NCBI GenBank assembly: GCA_947651825.1
Contig: CANTAQ010000005.1
Span: 1-64,000, forward strand
Reading direction: 5' to 3'
Length of the DNA stretch: 64,000 nucleotides
Origin: an uncultured Clostridium sp.
GTDB taxonomy: Bacteria; Bacillota; Clostridia; TANB77; CAG-508
In this document: positions 31,228-41,221 of the stretch, piece by piece
Layout: each line of letters begins with the position of its first letter
How positions within the stretch are numbered: position 1 is the stretch's first letter
Notes under the pieces: model-generated
Seen by the model: only the letters and a program-made list of their open reading frames with translations
Databases searched by the model: none
What the model was told of the DNA's origin: nothing
Program-made: the position numbers and the translations under genes

Positions 31228-32412
31228 TTATTCTTCTCCAAGGGTTATGGTAACTGTCATTTCTTTTGTCTTACGATATATTTTTAAAGAAATCTTATCT
31301 CCAATATTTTTCTCATTTTTTATTTCATTTAATTCATCCATTGTTTCAACTTTTTTTCCTTCTACTTCAACAATAACGTCTCCAGCTTTTAGGCCACCTT
31401 CTTCAGCAGGGCTTCCTTCTAAGACGGTATCAACATATATACCTTTAGTTAAGCCATTTCTGATTGCAGTGGCTTCATCTAAAGAAATTCCTTTAAAACC
31501 AATATAAGGTCTTGCAATTTTTCCACTTTCTATAAGTTCTCTATAAATATTGATAGTATCATTAATAGGTATTGCAAAACTTACACCTTCAATTCCATTA
31601 CCAGATAGTTTTAATGTGGCAATTCCAATAACTTGACCTTGACTATTAACAAAAGCACCACCACTATTACCAGAGTTTATTGCACAATCAGCTTGCATAA
31701 CAGTATAATCAACACCATCAACAGTCATATGTCTGTCTAGAGCACTTATTATGCCTGCTGTAACAGAATGTTCTAATCCATAAGGATCACCAGCAGCTAA
31801 GACAAATTCTCCAACTTGAACAGAACTAGAATCTCCAAATTCCGCAGCGGTTAGATCTTCTTTTTCAATTTTTATGACAGCTAAATCAGTTTTTTCATCA
31901 GATCCAATTATTTTTGCATCATATTCAGTATTATCTTTATATAATTTAACCTTTATAGAATTTGCTTTAGAAACTTCATAATAAGAAGAAGAATCTGCAG
32001 AACTAATAACATGATTGTTTGTAAGAATGTAACCATCTTCACTAATGATTACACCAGAACCTTCTCCAGAAGCCATTTGTGTTCTACCAAAATAATTTAC
32101 TTCATAGTCTACATATATACTTACAATTGAAGGAAGTACTTTATTTGCAGCATATATAGCTGTATCAGAATATCCTTTTAAAGAAACTTGAGTTAAATTA
32201 GGATTACTTACAGATTGATTTGCACTAGTTGCTACTTCAGAAATGTCAGTATCATTATCTTTTGAATTTATAAAAGAATAAAATAATGAACAAACAATTA
32301 CAGATGCAATTATAGAAAAAATACAAGCAACGACTACTGTAGAAACATTTTTTGTTTGAGTTTTTGTACTAGATGATTCAAATCCTTGAAAAAAATCATT
32401 ATTATCATTCAT
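31228..32412 (-). CDS. htrA: membrane-anchored HtrA/DegP-like serine protease with PDZ domain
   Basis: 394 residues. A hydrophilic N-terminus is followed by a membrane segment (about residues 27-48, VVVACIFSIIASVIVCSLFY), the trypsin-like protease and one PDZ domain (GGLKAGDVIVEVEG). Catalytic residues are visible in LTNNHVIS (His), EKTDLAVIKI (Asp) and NSGNSGGAF (Ser). The protease would act outside the membrane in quality control. The ATG at 32412 has GGAGG seven bases upstream; the upstream ATG at 32430 overlaps that site. The gene runs against the local direction and has its own promoter. Confidence 0.93.
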   Translation of the reverse strand: MNDNNDFFQGFESSSTKTQTKNVSTVVVACIFSIIASVIVCSLFYSFINSKDNDTDISEVATSANQSVSNPNLTQVSLKGYSDTAIYAANKVLPSIVSIYVDYEVNYFGRTQMASGEGSGVIISEDGYILTNNHVISSADSSSYYEVSKANSIKVKLYKDNTEYDAKIIGSDEKTDLAVIKIEKEDLTAAEFGDSSSVQVGEFVLAAGDPYGLEHSVTAGIISALDRHMTVDGVDYTVMQADCAINSGNSGGAFVNSQGQVIGIATLKLSGNGIEGVSFAIPINDTINIYRELIESGKIARPYIGFKGISLDEATAIRNGLTKGIYVDTVLEGSPAEEGGLKAGDVIVEVEGKKVETMDELNEIKNEKNIGDKISLKIYRKTKEMTVTITLGEE

Positions 32413-32430
32413 AAAAAAACCTCCATACAT

Positions 32431-32459
32431 ATTATACTTAGATATTATTTAGAGTACAA
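32431..32459 (-). promoter_or_regulatory. htrA promoter
   Basis: On the minus strand TTGTAC (32454-32459), 17-base spacer, TATAAT (32431-32436), 18 bases before the htrA start. Confidence 0.7.
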
Positions 32460-32658
32460 TATTTATATTAAAAAAAAATTAAAAAATAAATAATTTTAAA
32501 TAAAGTATAATATAAGACATATTTTAGAAAAATATACATTATAAATAAAAATAGTATTATATTATTTAATAGAAAATTTGACTATAAAAGTTGCACATGA
32601 AACATAAAGCAAGATATACTCAAATTCTACGGAAAATCAAGTTTTAGAGATTTAGTAC

Positions 32659-32687
32659 TTGAAAAAAAGTAAATATACATATATAAT
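32659..32687 (+). promoter_or_regulatory. promoter of prepilin-like gene and rnhB
   Basis: TTGAAA (32659-32664), 17-base spacer, TATAAT (32682-32687), about 33 bases before the ATG at 32720. It diverges from the htrA promoter across a 220-base gap. Confidence 0.65.
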
Positions 32688-32719
32688 ATAATACAGTATT
32701 ATTGAAAGGTGGAGAAGGT

Positions 32720-33244
32720 ATGAAATCAGAAAAAGGTGTTTCATTAATATTATTAATTATCGTAGTTGTAATTCTTATAGTACTTGCGGTATTTGGATTG
32801 AAAAACATTAAAGAAAAGGTAGAAACAGAAAATATAGAGAATATAAAATCACATATGCTATCAATACAGGCATTAACAAAAAATGTACAAAACAAGCATA
32901 TAGTTAATGCAGAAGAGAATGCATTAATTGGAATAGCAGTAAATTTAGAAAATAACGAAACAGAATATAAAATATCAGATGAATTAAAAGAAGAATTAGT
33001 AAAAATAGAAAATTCAAATTTATATATAATAACACAAGAAGATGTAAATAATAATGGATTATCACAAATAAAAATAGACAATGAAGAATTTTATGTTGTA
33101 GATTATAATGCAGGAGAAGTATATTATTCAAAAGGAATTGATGGAAAACATTCACTAGCAAATATAGATCCCAAAGATGATGTACCACAAAAAAATGAAG
33201 AAGTTGAAGGTGTAGGCGCAGAAAATGAAGGAACAGGAAATTGA
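32720..33244 (+). CDS. prepilin-like membrane protein
   Basis: 174 residues. The N-terminus MKSEKGVSLILLIIVV is of type IV prepilin form (short basic leader, G before the cleavage point, hydrophobic helix), though the usual Glu at +5 is absent. The rest is an acidic beta-rich ectodomain with EEFYVVDYNAGEVYYSKGID near the end and an acidic low-complexity tail. GGAGAAGG precedes the ATG at 32720. The end overlaps rnhB by 20 bases. The function is unknown; secretion pseudopilin or surface protein are possible. Confidence 0.65.
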   Translation: MKSEKGVSLILLIIVVVILIVLAVFGLKNIKEKVETENIENIKSHMLSIQALTKNVQNKHIVNAEENALIGIAVNLENNETEYKISDELKEELVKIENSNLYIITQEDVNNNGLSQIKIDNEEFYVVDYNAGEVYYSKGIDGKHSLANIDPKDDVPQKNEEVEGVGAENEGTGN

Positions 33245-33857
33245 AAGATTAAATAAACTGAAAGAATTTGAGAAAAATTTATACGATACGAATCCGGGAA
33301 TAAAACACATAGTAGGAATAGACGAAGCAGGAAGAGGCCCTTTAGCAGGGCCTGTTGTTGTAGGAGCAGTAATAATGAAACCAGAATCATTTATAGAAGG
33401 GATAAATGATTCAAAAAAAGTGTCTGAAAAAAAGAGAGAAATGTTATATGAAAAAATTATAGAAAATGCTATTGATTGGTCAGTAGGAATAGTAGATCAG
33501 GAAGAAATAGATAAAATAAACATACTGAATGCGACAAAAAAAGCGTTAAAAATGGCAATTATGGATTTAAAAGTAAAGCCTGACAGAATAGTTGTTGATG
33601 CATTAGAACATATGGATACGTGTGGAATTCCATATACATCAATAATAAAGGGAGACGCAAAAGTATATAGTATAGCAGCAGCATCAATAATTGCCAAAGT
33701 AACAAGGGATAGAATTATGAGAGAATATGATGAGATTTATCCAGAATACGGTTTTGCAGGACATAAAGGATATGGAACAGCAAAGCATATACAGGCAATA
33801 AAGGAATTTGGACCTTGTTTATTACATAGAAAGAGCTTTATTAAAAATTTCATATAA
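33225..33857 (+). CDS. rnhB: ribonuclease HII
   Basis: 210 residues. It cuts the RNA strand at misincorporated ribonucleotides in DNA. The active-site motif IVGIDEAGRGPLAGPVVVGAV (Asp-Glu pair near residue 29) and the later Asp in RIVVDALEHM match type 2 RNase H. The tail AGHKGYGTAKHIQAIKEFGP is typical. The start overlaps the upstream gene; no independent ribosome site is obvious. Confidence 0.97.
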   Translation: MKEQEIERLNKLKEFEKNLYDTNPGIKHIVGIDEAGRGPLAGPVVVGAVIMKPESFIEGINDSKKVSEKKREMLYEKIIENAIDWSVGIVDQEEIDKINILNATKKALKMAIMDLKVKPDRIVVDALEHMDTCGIPYTSIIKGDAKVYSIAAASIIAKVTRDRIMREYDEIYPEYGFAGHKGYGTAKHIQAIKEFGPCLLHRKSFIKNFI

Positions 33858-33980
33858 CTCTAAGTTAGAATAGAAAAATATAATCTATTTTTCTGTATGA
33901 TTTTTCTTTTCATTTTGGATTAAAGCACATATAGAAAGATATACAGGAGGAGATATAAATAATATAAAAGGAGGTATTTT

Positions 33981-35282
33981 ATGAACATTCAACAAGTAAT
34001 TAGTAATAAGAGAGACAAAAAAGAGTTATCAAAAGAGGAGATTGAATTTTTTATTACAGAATATGTTAAAGGTACAGTAACAGATTATCAAGCAGCAGCA
34101 TTAGTTATGGCAATATATCTAAATGGAATGACAAAGGAGGAAACAACAAATTTGACTTTAGCAATGGCAAATTCAGGAGAAACATTAGATTTGTCTGTGC
34201 TAAATAAAACAGTAGTAGATAAACATAGTTCAGGAGGTGTAGGAGATAAAATTACAATAGTATTAATGCCAATAATAGCATCTCTTGGAATTCCAGTTGC
34301 AAAAATGTCTGGAAGAGGACTAGGATTTACTGGAGGAACAATAGATAAATTAGAATCAATACCAGGCTATAACACAGAAATTCCTGTAGAGAAATTTATA
34401 GAAATAGTAAAAAGGACAGGAATAAGTGTTATTGGACAAACAGCAAATTTAGCACCAGCAGATAAAAAGTTGTATTCATTAAGAGACACTATAGCATGTG
34501 TAGGAAGTATGCCACTTATTGCATCAAGTATCATGAGTAAAAAAATAGCAGCAGGAGCTGAAAAAATAGTTTTAGATGTAACTGTAGGAAGTGGAGCTTT
34601 TATGAGAACAAAAGAAGATGCTACAAAGATATCTAAATTAATGAAAGAAATTGGGACTTTAGCAGGAAGAGAAACAGTATGTGTATTAACAAATATGGAT
34701 GAACCAGTAGGAAAAGCGGTTGGAAATACACTAGAAATTTTAGAAACTATTGAATGTTTAAAAGGAAATATTCCGCTAGATATTAAAGAAATAATTTTAG
34801 GAATAGGAAGTCAGATAATAAAACTTGCAGGAGAAGGAGATAACTTAGAAGAAAATAAAAATAGAATATTAGAAAATATAAATAATGGAAAAGCATATAA
34901 TAAATTTTTAGAGTTAATTAGTAGCCAAGGTGGAGATACAAGTTACATAGAGAACCCAGAAAAATTTGAAAAGGCTAAATATATAATTCCAGTAGTTTCG
35001 GATGAAACAGGTTATATATCAGAAATAGATGCAAGAACAGTAGGAGAAATATCAGTAGACTTAGGGGCAGGAAGAGTAAGAAAAGAAGATAGTATAGACC
35101 ACGCAGTTGGAATTATAGTAGAAAGAAAAATTGCAGACAAAGTTGAAAGAGGAGAAGCTTTAGCATACATTCATGCAAATGATGAAGAAAAGGGAAAAGA
35201 AGCAGCAAGGAAATTAAAAGAAACATATAAAATTATAAATCAAGAAGTTGAACCAGAGAAATACATATTAGATATAATTTAA
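33981..35282 (+). CDS. pdp: pyrimidine-nucleoside phosphorylase
   Basis: 433 residues. It splits thymidine, uridine and deoxyuridine with phosphate to a base and a sugar 1-phosphate. The family signature spans KHSSGGVGDKITIVL to SGRGLGFTGGTIDKLES; the phosphate and sugar residues are conserved. AAAGGAGG lies before the ATG. A 123-base gap separates it from rnhB, with no other gene. Confidence 0.95.
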   Translation: MNIQQVISNKRDKKELSKEEIEFFITEYVKGTVTDYQAAALVMAIYLNGMTKEETTNLTLAMANSGETLDLSVLNKTVVDKHSSGGVGDKITIVLMPIIASLGIPVAKMSGRGLGFTGGTIDKLESIPGYNTEIPVEKFIEIVKRTGISVIGQTANLAPADKKLYSLRDTIACVGSMPLIASSIMSKKIAAGAEKIVLDVTVGSGAFMRTKEDATKISKLMKEIGTLAGRETVCVLTNMDEPVGKAVGNTLEILETIECLKGNIPLDIKEIILGIGSQIIKLAGEGDNLEENKNRILENINNGKAYNKFLELISSQGGDTSYIENPEKFEKAKYIIPVVSDETGYISEIDARTVGEISVDLGAGRVRKEDSIDHAVGIIVERKIADKVERGEALAYIHANDEEKGKEAARKLKETYKIINQEVEPEKYILDII

Positions 35283-35290
35283 AATTTGTG

Positions 35291-35309
35291 GGGCGATTAT
35301 TAATCGCCC
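35291..35309 (+). terminator. short hairpin between pdp and pcrA
   Basis: Arms GGGCGAT and ATCGCCC with a TATTA loop, ten bases after the pdp stop. No T-run follows, so it may be a weak terminator or an mRNA-stability hairpin. Confidence 0.4.
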
Positions 35310-35342
35310 TAATTAATAGAAATACGAAAGGTTGGAAAAATA

Positions 35343-37598
35343 ATGGAGCTACTAGAAGAATTAAATGACAAACAAAAAGAAGCTGTAATAAATACAGAAG
35401 GACCATGCTTAGTAATAGCGGGAGCAGGAAGTGGGAAAACAAAAGTATTAACACACAAAATTGCATACTTGATAACAGAGAAAAGTGTAAAACCATGGAA
35501 TATATTAGCGATTACATTCACAAATAAAGCAGCAAATGAAATGAAAGAAAGAATTGGGAATTTAATTGGAGAAGGAATAAATGATATGTGGGTTGGAACA
35601 TTCCACTCAATATGTATAAGAGTTTTAAGAAGATACATAGATAGAATTGGATATAGTTCAGAATTTCTAATTTTTGATACATCAGATCAAAAAACATTGG
35701 TTAAAGAATGTTTAAAAGAGGCAAATTTGGATGACAAAATTTTTACGGATAGAAGTGTTTTATCAGAAATTAGTAATGCAAAGAATGAAATGCTAACACC
35801 AACACAATATAAATTAAGAGCAAATGGAGAATATAGAAAAGAAAAAATAGCAGAAATATACGAAAAATATCAACTAAAACTACAAAAAAACAATGCAGTA
35901 GATTTTGACGATATTATTAATTTAACTATAACAATATTAACAGAAAATCCAGATATATTAGAATACTATTCAGATAAATTTAAGTATGTATTAGTAGATG
36001 AATATCAAGATACAAACAAAGCACAGTTTACATTAATAACATTATTATCATGTAGACATGGCAATATAACAGTTGTTGGAGATAATGACCAAGGTATATA
36101 TTCATTTAGAGGAGCAGATATTTCAAATATATTGAATTTTGAAAAGGATTTTCCGGGAACACAAATAATAAAACTAGAACAAAATTATAGATCAACAAAG
36201 GCAATATTAGATGTAGCGAATGCAGTAATAAAGCATAATGAAAAGAAATATGAAAAGAATTTGTGGACAGAACAAGAAGGAGGCCATATTCCTGTTGTTG
36301 CAAGATTAAATAATGAATATGCAGAAGCAGATTTTGTTGTAGAACAAATAAACAAATTAAAAAGAGAAGAATATTATAAAAATTCAGATTTTACAATCCT
36401 TTATAGAATGAATGCACAATCACGTAGTATGGAAGACATTTTGAGAAGAGAAAATGTGCCATATAAGATGATTGGAGGTTTGAAATTCTATGAAAGAAAG
36501 GAAATTAAAGATACAATAGCTTATTTGAGAATAATACAAAACCCTTCAGATAATGTTAGTTTGCAAAGAGTAATAAATGAACCTAAAAGGGGAATTGGAG
36601 CAACTAGTTTAGAAAAAATAGCAAATATAGCAGAAGCAAATGATATATCAATGTATGAAGTTATAAAGAATGCTGAACAATATGGGCTAAACAAAGTATT
36701 TTTAAATTCAAGAGAATTTGTTTCAGTAATAGAAGAATTATCAAGCAAAAAGACAGAGATGTTAGTATCAGATATAATTAAAGAAGTATTGAATAAAACA
36801 GGATACACCAAGGCTTTAGAATTAGAAAATACAGCACAAGCAAAAAGTAGAATAGAAAACTTAGACGAGTTTTTGACAGTTGCAATGGAATTTGAAGAGC
36901 AAAATGCAGATAATTCATTATCAGAATTTTTGGAAAGTATAACCCTTTCAAGTGATATTGACAATATGGAGGAAACAGAAGATTCTGTTACACTTATGAC
37001 TTTACATACAGCAAAAGGCCTAGAATTTCCAGTAGTATTTTTGATAGGAATGGAAGAAGGATTATTTCCAAGCTATAGATCAATAGGAGAAACAAGGGAA
37101 GTAGAAGAGGAAAGACGCCTATGTTATGTAGGAATAACAAGAGCAAGAGAATATTTATATATGACATGTGCAGAACAAAGAACAATATTTGGATCAACCT
37201 CTTGTAATAAAATATCAAGATTCCTTGAAGAAATACCAGAAGATTTAATAGAAAAACAAGGGGTGGAGGCAACAAAACCAAAAGAGAGAGAATGGACATA
37301 TGGAGGAAATAACACAAGTACGACAACATATGTTTCAAAAATAAGTACATCAAAAGTATCTCCAGCATATCAATTTAGAACAGCAGAAAATTTCTTGAAT
37401 GCGATATCAGCAAAACCAGTAACAGCAGACTTATCTCAATACAAAATAGGACAAACTATCTTTCATAAAAAATTCGGAGAAGGAGTTATAACAGATATAG
37501 CACCAGAAGAAGATGATTTAAAATTAGACATTTCATTTGAAAAAGTAGGACATAAAAGGTTAATGGCAAAATTCGCAAATCTGGAAATTAAAAATTAA
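35343..37598 (+). CDS. pcrA: ATP-dependent DNA helicase PcrA
   Basis: 751-residue superfamily 1A 3'-5' helicase for repair and replication fork clearing. Motif I is GAGSGKTKVLTHKIAYL, motif II VDEYQDTN, motif III GDNDQGIYSFRGA, motif IV LEQNYRST, motif V TLHTAKGLEFPVVF and motif VI YVGITRA. The C-terminal Tudor-like tail FGEGVITDIAPEEDDLKLDISF is typical of PcrA. It begins 60 bases after pdp. Confidence 0.97.
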   Translation: MELLEELNDKQKEAVINTEGPCLVIAGAGSGKTKVLTHKIAYLITEKSVKPWNILAITFTNKAANEMKERIGNLIGEGINDMWVGTFHSICIRVLRRYIDRIGYSSEFLIFDTSDQKTLVKECLKEANLDDKIFTDRSVLSEISNAKNEMLTPTQYKLRANGEYRKEKIAEIYEKYQLKLQKNNAVDFDDIINLTITILTENPDILEYYSDKFKYVLVDEYQDTNKAQFTLITLLSCRHGNITVVGDNDQGIYSFRGADISNILNFEKDFPGTQIIKLEQNYRSTKAILDVANAVIKHNEKKYEKNLWTEQEGGHIPVVARLNNEYAEADFVVEQINKLKREEYYKNSDFTILYRMNAQSRSMEDILRRENVPYKMIGGLKFYERKEIKDTIAYLRIIQNPSDNVSLQRVINEPKRGIGATSLEKIANIAEANDISMYEVIKNAEQYGLNKVFLNSREFVSVIEELSSKKTEMLVSDIIKEVLNKTGYTKALELENTAQAKSRIENLDEFLTVAMEFEEQNADNSLSEFLESITLSSDIDNMEETEDSVTLMTLHTAKGLEFPVVFLIGMEEGLFPSYRSIGETREVEEERRLCYVGITRAREYLYMTCAEQRTIFGSTSCNKISRFLEEIPEDLIEKQGVEATKPKEREWTYGGNNTSTTTYVSKISTSKVSPAYQFRTAENFLNAISAKPVTADLSQYKIGQTIFHKKFGEGVITDIAPEEDDLKLDISFEKVGHKRLMAKFANLEIKN

Positions 37599-37847
37599 TA
37601 TAGCTAAGAAAGATATAAATAAAAGTTTTTGTAATCAATGTTGCAAAAGCTTTTATAAAATTGTTATGATATAATATATAAATATAATTAGTATTTACAA
37701 TTGTATTATGAAAGAATGTTTTATGTTGGATTTTAAAAATATTCTTTAATTGGTTTTAGTAAATTAATATCTGCATGTAGCAGTACAATATAATCAAATA
37801 AAACATTTGTGATTGTAATAAAATGCATTAAGAAAGAGATGAAAAAA

Positions 37848-38348
37848 ATGAAAATATCTTTAAAGAAAAAATTTATTATTAAAATAAAAAATGAGATATC
37901 TAAAATAGTACTATTTTTCCTATATAAAGGCTTCAAAGTAACATATAAGCATGATGACAATGTAAAAAAAGAAATTGACTCTTGGAAAAATGGTTTTTCA
38001 GCAGTTATAGATACTGGAGTAAAGAATACAAAATTAATAATAAAAAAAGAAAATAATAAAATTGTAAAACTTAAAAAAATAGAAAATCCGGATATAGAAA
38101 TCAAATTTAAAAGCCTAGAGGCAGCTTTTCTAATATTCACAGGTAGACTAGGGGTAAGCAAGGCATATGCAGAGCATAGATTTACTCTAAAGGGAGAAAT
38201 AGGAAAAGCAATGAGCCTAGTTAGGTGTATAGATATTGTAGAAGCATACTTGTTTCCTAATATAATAACAAAAAACATATTAAAATATAAACCACAAAAA
38301 AGTATGGGAATTATTAGAACATATGTATTTGCTTTATTAAATATTTAA
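37848..38348 (+). CDS. SCP2-like small protein upstream of alcohol dehydrogenase
   Basis: 166 residues. A basic, slightly hydrophobic N-terminus (FIIKIKNEISKIVLFFLYKGF) is followed by beta strands and the pattern IEIKFKSLEAAFLIFTGRLGVSKAYAEHRFTLKGEIGKAM, which resembles the sterol-carrier-protein (SCP2) fold. Fit is by eye only. Three in-frame ATGs exist (37809, 37839, 37848); 37848 has AGAAAGAG at workable distance. The next gene starts ten bases after its stop, so it is transcribed with the alcohol and aldehyde dehydrogenases. It may carry a lipid or fatty aldehyde; inference only. Confidence 0.55.
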   Translation: MKISLKKKFIIKIKNEISKIVLFFLYKGFKVTYKHDDNVKKEIDSWKNGFSAVIDTGVKNTKLIIKKENNKIVKLKKIENPDIEIKFKSLEAAFLIFTGRLGVSKAYAEHRFTLKGEIGKAMSLVRCIDIVEAYLFPNIITKNILKYKPQKSMGIIRTYVFALLNI

Positions 38349-38358
38349 GGAGGAATAT

Positions 38359-39543
38359 ATGATACCAAAATATTATGAATTTCAAAATTCAGCGAAAATT
38401 TTATCAGGAGAATTTGCAATAGAAAATATACCACATGAATTAAAAGAATTGGGTTCAAAAAATGTAATGATTTTAACAGATAAAACTTTAGAAAAGATAG
38501 GAACACTACAAACATTAATAGATAGTATAATTGATAAAGGAATAAATATTGCAGATATATTTACAGATATACCTCCAGATTCTTCTTTAGAACTAATCAA
38601 TGTAGTTGCAAAAAGATATAATGAATTAAAGTGTGATGGAATAATAGCTTTAGGTGGAGGCTCAGTAATAGATACAGCAAAAGGAACAAGAATGATTTTA
38701 TCTCAAGAAAAAGAAAATTTAATGGATTTGGCTGGTTGTGAACTCATATCATATGGGAAACATATTCCATTTGTGGCAATTCCAACAACATCAGGAACAG
38801 GTTCTGAAGCAACATTGGTTGCAGTCATATTAAATAAAATACAAAATATAAAAATGGAATTTATATCATATTTTCTAGTTCCAGATGTTGCAGTATTAGA
38901 TCCGAGAATGACATTAACACTGCCTAAAAGGATAACAGCATCAACAGGAATGGATGCATTATGCCATGCAATAGAAGGTTATACATGTCTTCAAAAAAAT
39001 CCAATGAGTGATGCATATGCAATATCAGCAATAGAAATAATTAGAGATAATTTAATAAAAGCAGTTGAAAACGGTAGCGATAAAAAAACAAGGCTAGCAA
39101 TGGCAAATGCTTCTTTAATGGCAGGGGTATCATTTTCTAATTCGATGGTTGGAGTGATTCATGCAATAGGACATAGTTTAGGAGCGGTTGCAAGAGTTCC
39201 ACATGGAGATGCAATGAGTATTCTTATGCCACATTGTATGAGATTTAATAAAGACAAGTTAGAGAATGAATATGCTAAACTTCTTCTATATATTGCAGGA
39301 GAGGAAGTGTATGTAAATACTCCAAAAGAAAATAGGGCAGATAAAACTATAGAATACATAGAAAACATGTTGAAAAGATTAAATGAACTTTCAGGGCTAC
39401 CAACAAAATTATCAGATGCAAATGTAAAAAAAGAAGATTTTGAAGCAATTGTAGAAAAGGCATTGAATGATGGAGCAATGATTGTAAATCCAAAGCAAGT
39501 AAATCATGATGATGTTATGAAAATTTTAGAGCAAGCATTTTAA
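38359..39543 (+). CDS. iron-containing alcohol dehydrogenase
   Basis: 394-residue group III Fe-dependent alcohol dehydrogenase that interconverts alcohols and aldehydes with NAD(P). The nucleotide loop GIIALGGGSVIDTAKG, the signature FVAIPTTSGTGSEATLVAVI, and metal-binding histidines in GMDALCHAIEGY, VGVIHAIGHSLG and RVPHGDAMSILMPH are present. AAGGAGG lies upstream. Substrate is not decided by the sequence; neighbours suggest an aldehyde pathway. Confidence 0.92.
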   Translation: MIPKYYEFQNSAKILSGEFAIENIPHELKELGSKNVMILTDKTLEKIGTLQTLIDSIIDKGINIADIFTDIPPDSSLELINVVAKRYNELKCDGIIALGGGSVIDTAKGTRMILSQEKENLMDLAGCELISYGKHIPFVAIPTTSGTGSEATLVAVILNKIQNIKMEFISYFLVPDVAVLDPRMTLTLPKRITASTGMDALCHAIEGYTCLQKNPMSDAYAISAIEIIRDNLIKAVENGSDKKTRLAMANASLMAGVSFSNSMVGVIHAIGHSLGAVARVPHGDAMSILMPHCMRFNKDKLENEYAKLLLYIAGEEVYVNTPKENRADKTIEYIENMLKRLNELSGLPTKLSDANVKKEDFEAIVEKALNDGAMIVNPKQVNHDDVMKILEQAF

Positions 39544-39595
39544 TAAAGAAATGTTGAAAGATAATTTGTGCTTTAAGAAAGGAATGATATTAAGA

Positions 39596-40960
39596 ATGGA
39601 AAATAAAATAGCAAAACAAAGGGAGTTCTTTTTTAGCCAAAAAACAAAAAATGTAGAGTATAGAATAGAGAAATTAAAAAAGTTGAAACAAGTTATTAAA
39701 GAGAGAGAAAATGAAATATGCAAAGCACTAGAGAGGGACTTAGGAAAATCATCAGTAGAATCATATATGGCAGAGATAGGAATGGTATTAGAAGACTTGA
39801 ACTATGCAATAAAACATACAAAAAAATGGAGCAAAAGGGAATATCATTTATCTCCAATTGCACAATTTCCTTCAAGTAGTTACAGAATAGCAGAACCCTA
39901 TGGTATAACACTTATAGTATCTCCATGGAATTATCCATTTTTATTAACAATACAACCATTGGTTGGTGCAATATCAGCAGGAAATTGTGCAGTTGTGAAA
40001 CCATCGGAGTTTTCAGTGTACACGTCTAAAATAATGAAGGAGTTAATAGAAGAAGTTTTTGAACCAGAGTATGTTTCAGTATATCTAGGAGAAAAGGAAG
40101 TTGCAGAAGAATTATTAGAATGCAAATTTGATTATATTTTTTATACAGGAAGTACGAGAGTTGGAAAAATAGTAATGGAAAGCGCAGCAAAAAATTTAAC
40201 ACCTGTTACATTAGAGCTTGGTGGAAAAAGTCCATGTATAGTAGATGAAAAGTCAAATATAAGATTAGCAGCAAAGCGAATTATATTTGGAAAGATGCTA
40301 AATTGCGGGCAGACTTGTGTAGCACCAGATTATGTATTTGTCCAGAAAAATGTAAAAAATGACTTTATAAAATATTGTAAAGAATATATAGAAAAATTTA
40401 TCGGAAAAGATTGGATTACAAATAAAGAGTATCCAAAGATGATAAGTGAAAGACAATTTGATAGGATGATAAACCTAATAGAAAAAGATGATATTATATA
40501 TGGTGGAGAACATGACAGGAAAAGTTTAAAAATACAGCCAACACTTTTAGATAATAAATCATTTAAGTCAAAAGCGATGCAAGAAGAAATTTTTGGACCG
40601 ATATTACCAATTATAGAATATGAAAATATAGAGGAAACGATAAAGTATATAAATGAAAACAATAAACCATTAGCATTATACTTATTTACAAACAACAAAA
40701 AAGTAGAAAAAAGAATATTAAAAGAAGTATCATTTGGAGGAGGATGTATAAATGATACAATAATACACTTGGCAAGTACTAAATTAGGTTTTGGTGGAGT
40801 AGGATACAGTGGAATGGGGGAATATCATGGCAAGTATAGTTTTAAAACTTTTAGTCACTACAAAAGTATTATAAATAAGTCAACTTTAATAGATTTACCA
40901 ATGAGATATCATCCATACAAAAAAATAAATGATAAACTAATTAGGATGTTTATGAAATAA
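39596..40960 (+). CDS. aldehyde dehydrogenase (NAD(P)+)
   Basis: 454 residues of the aldehyde dehydrogenase superfamily. The nucleotide-binding region FDYIFYTGSTRVGKIVMESAA, catalytic Glu in LTPVTLELGGKSPC and catalytic Cys in KMLNCGQTCVAPDYV are intact; EEIFGPILPI follows. The C-terminal end is hydrophobic/basic, as in some fatty-aldehyde forms. Start at 39596 (MENKIAKQREFFF); the frame opens upstream at 39551 without a good site. It lies 52 bases after the alcohol dehydrogenase. Confidence 0.9.
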   Translation: MENKIAKQREFFFSQKTKNVEYRIEKLKKLKQVIKERENEICKALERDLGKSSVESYMAEIGMVLEDLNYAIKHTKKWSKREYHLSPIAQFPSSSYRIAEPYGITLIVSPWNYPFLLTIQPLVGAISAGNCAVVKPSEFSVYTSKIMKELIEEVFEPEYVSVYLGEKEVAEELLECKFDYIFYTGSTRVGKIVMESAAKNLTPVTLELGGKSPCIVDEKSNIRLAAKRIIFGKMLNCGQTCVAPDYVFVQKNVKNDFIKYCKEYIEKFIGKDWITNKEYPKMISERQFDRMINLIEKDDIIYGGEHDRKSLKIQPTLLDNKSFKSKAMQEEIFGPILPIIEYENIEETIKYINENNKPLALYLFTNNKKVEKRILKEVSFGGGCINDTIIHLASTKLGFGGVGYSGMGEYHGKYSFKTFSHYKSIINKSTLIDLPMRYHPYKKINDKLIRMFMK

Positions 40961-41001
40961 AGGACAAATCCATACTAATTATTTCAAAGAATAAAAAAGT
41001 A

Positions 41002-41030
41002 TTGACAAAAAAAGTAATTATATGTAAAAT
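41002..41030 (+). promoter_or_regulatory. promoter of a short transcription unit
   Basis: TTGACA (41002-41007), 17-base spacer, TAAAAT (41025-41030). With the terminator at 41203-41242 it would give a transcript of about 200 bases. Confidence 0.65.
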
Positions 41031-41077
41031 ATTTTTTATAGAGACAAAAGATTGCATTAGAACAAAGGAGGCAAAAT

Positions 41078-41221
41078 ATGCTTATGATATTAAAACTTGA
41101 AAACTTTGTTACTCTAGACATAAACACAAGCAATATTATAAGAAAAACTTTCTATAAACTTTTTTATGAAAGAAAACATATTTTCTTTCATAAAAAAATA
41201 AGAAGACTGAATATTAGTTAA
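41078..41221 (+). CDS. candidate 47-residue small protein
   Basis: ATG at 41078 behind a strong AAAGGAGG and seven-base spacing; reads MLMILKLENFVTLDINTSN then a basic, aromatic C-terminal half ending RRLNIS. The coding region overlaps an internal hairpin (41163-41194) and the first arm of the terminator, so the reading frame may simply be a leader or the transcript may act as RNA. No family recognised. Confidence 0.4.
   Translation: MLMILKLENFVTLDINTSNIIRKTFYKLFYERKHIFFHKKIRRLNIS

Noticed and set aside
32589..32604. parS-like 16-mer between htrA and the prepilin-like gene
   Set aside because: Only 13 of 16 positions match consensus and both mismatched halves break symmetry; likely chance.
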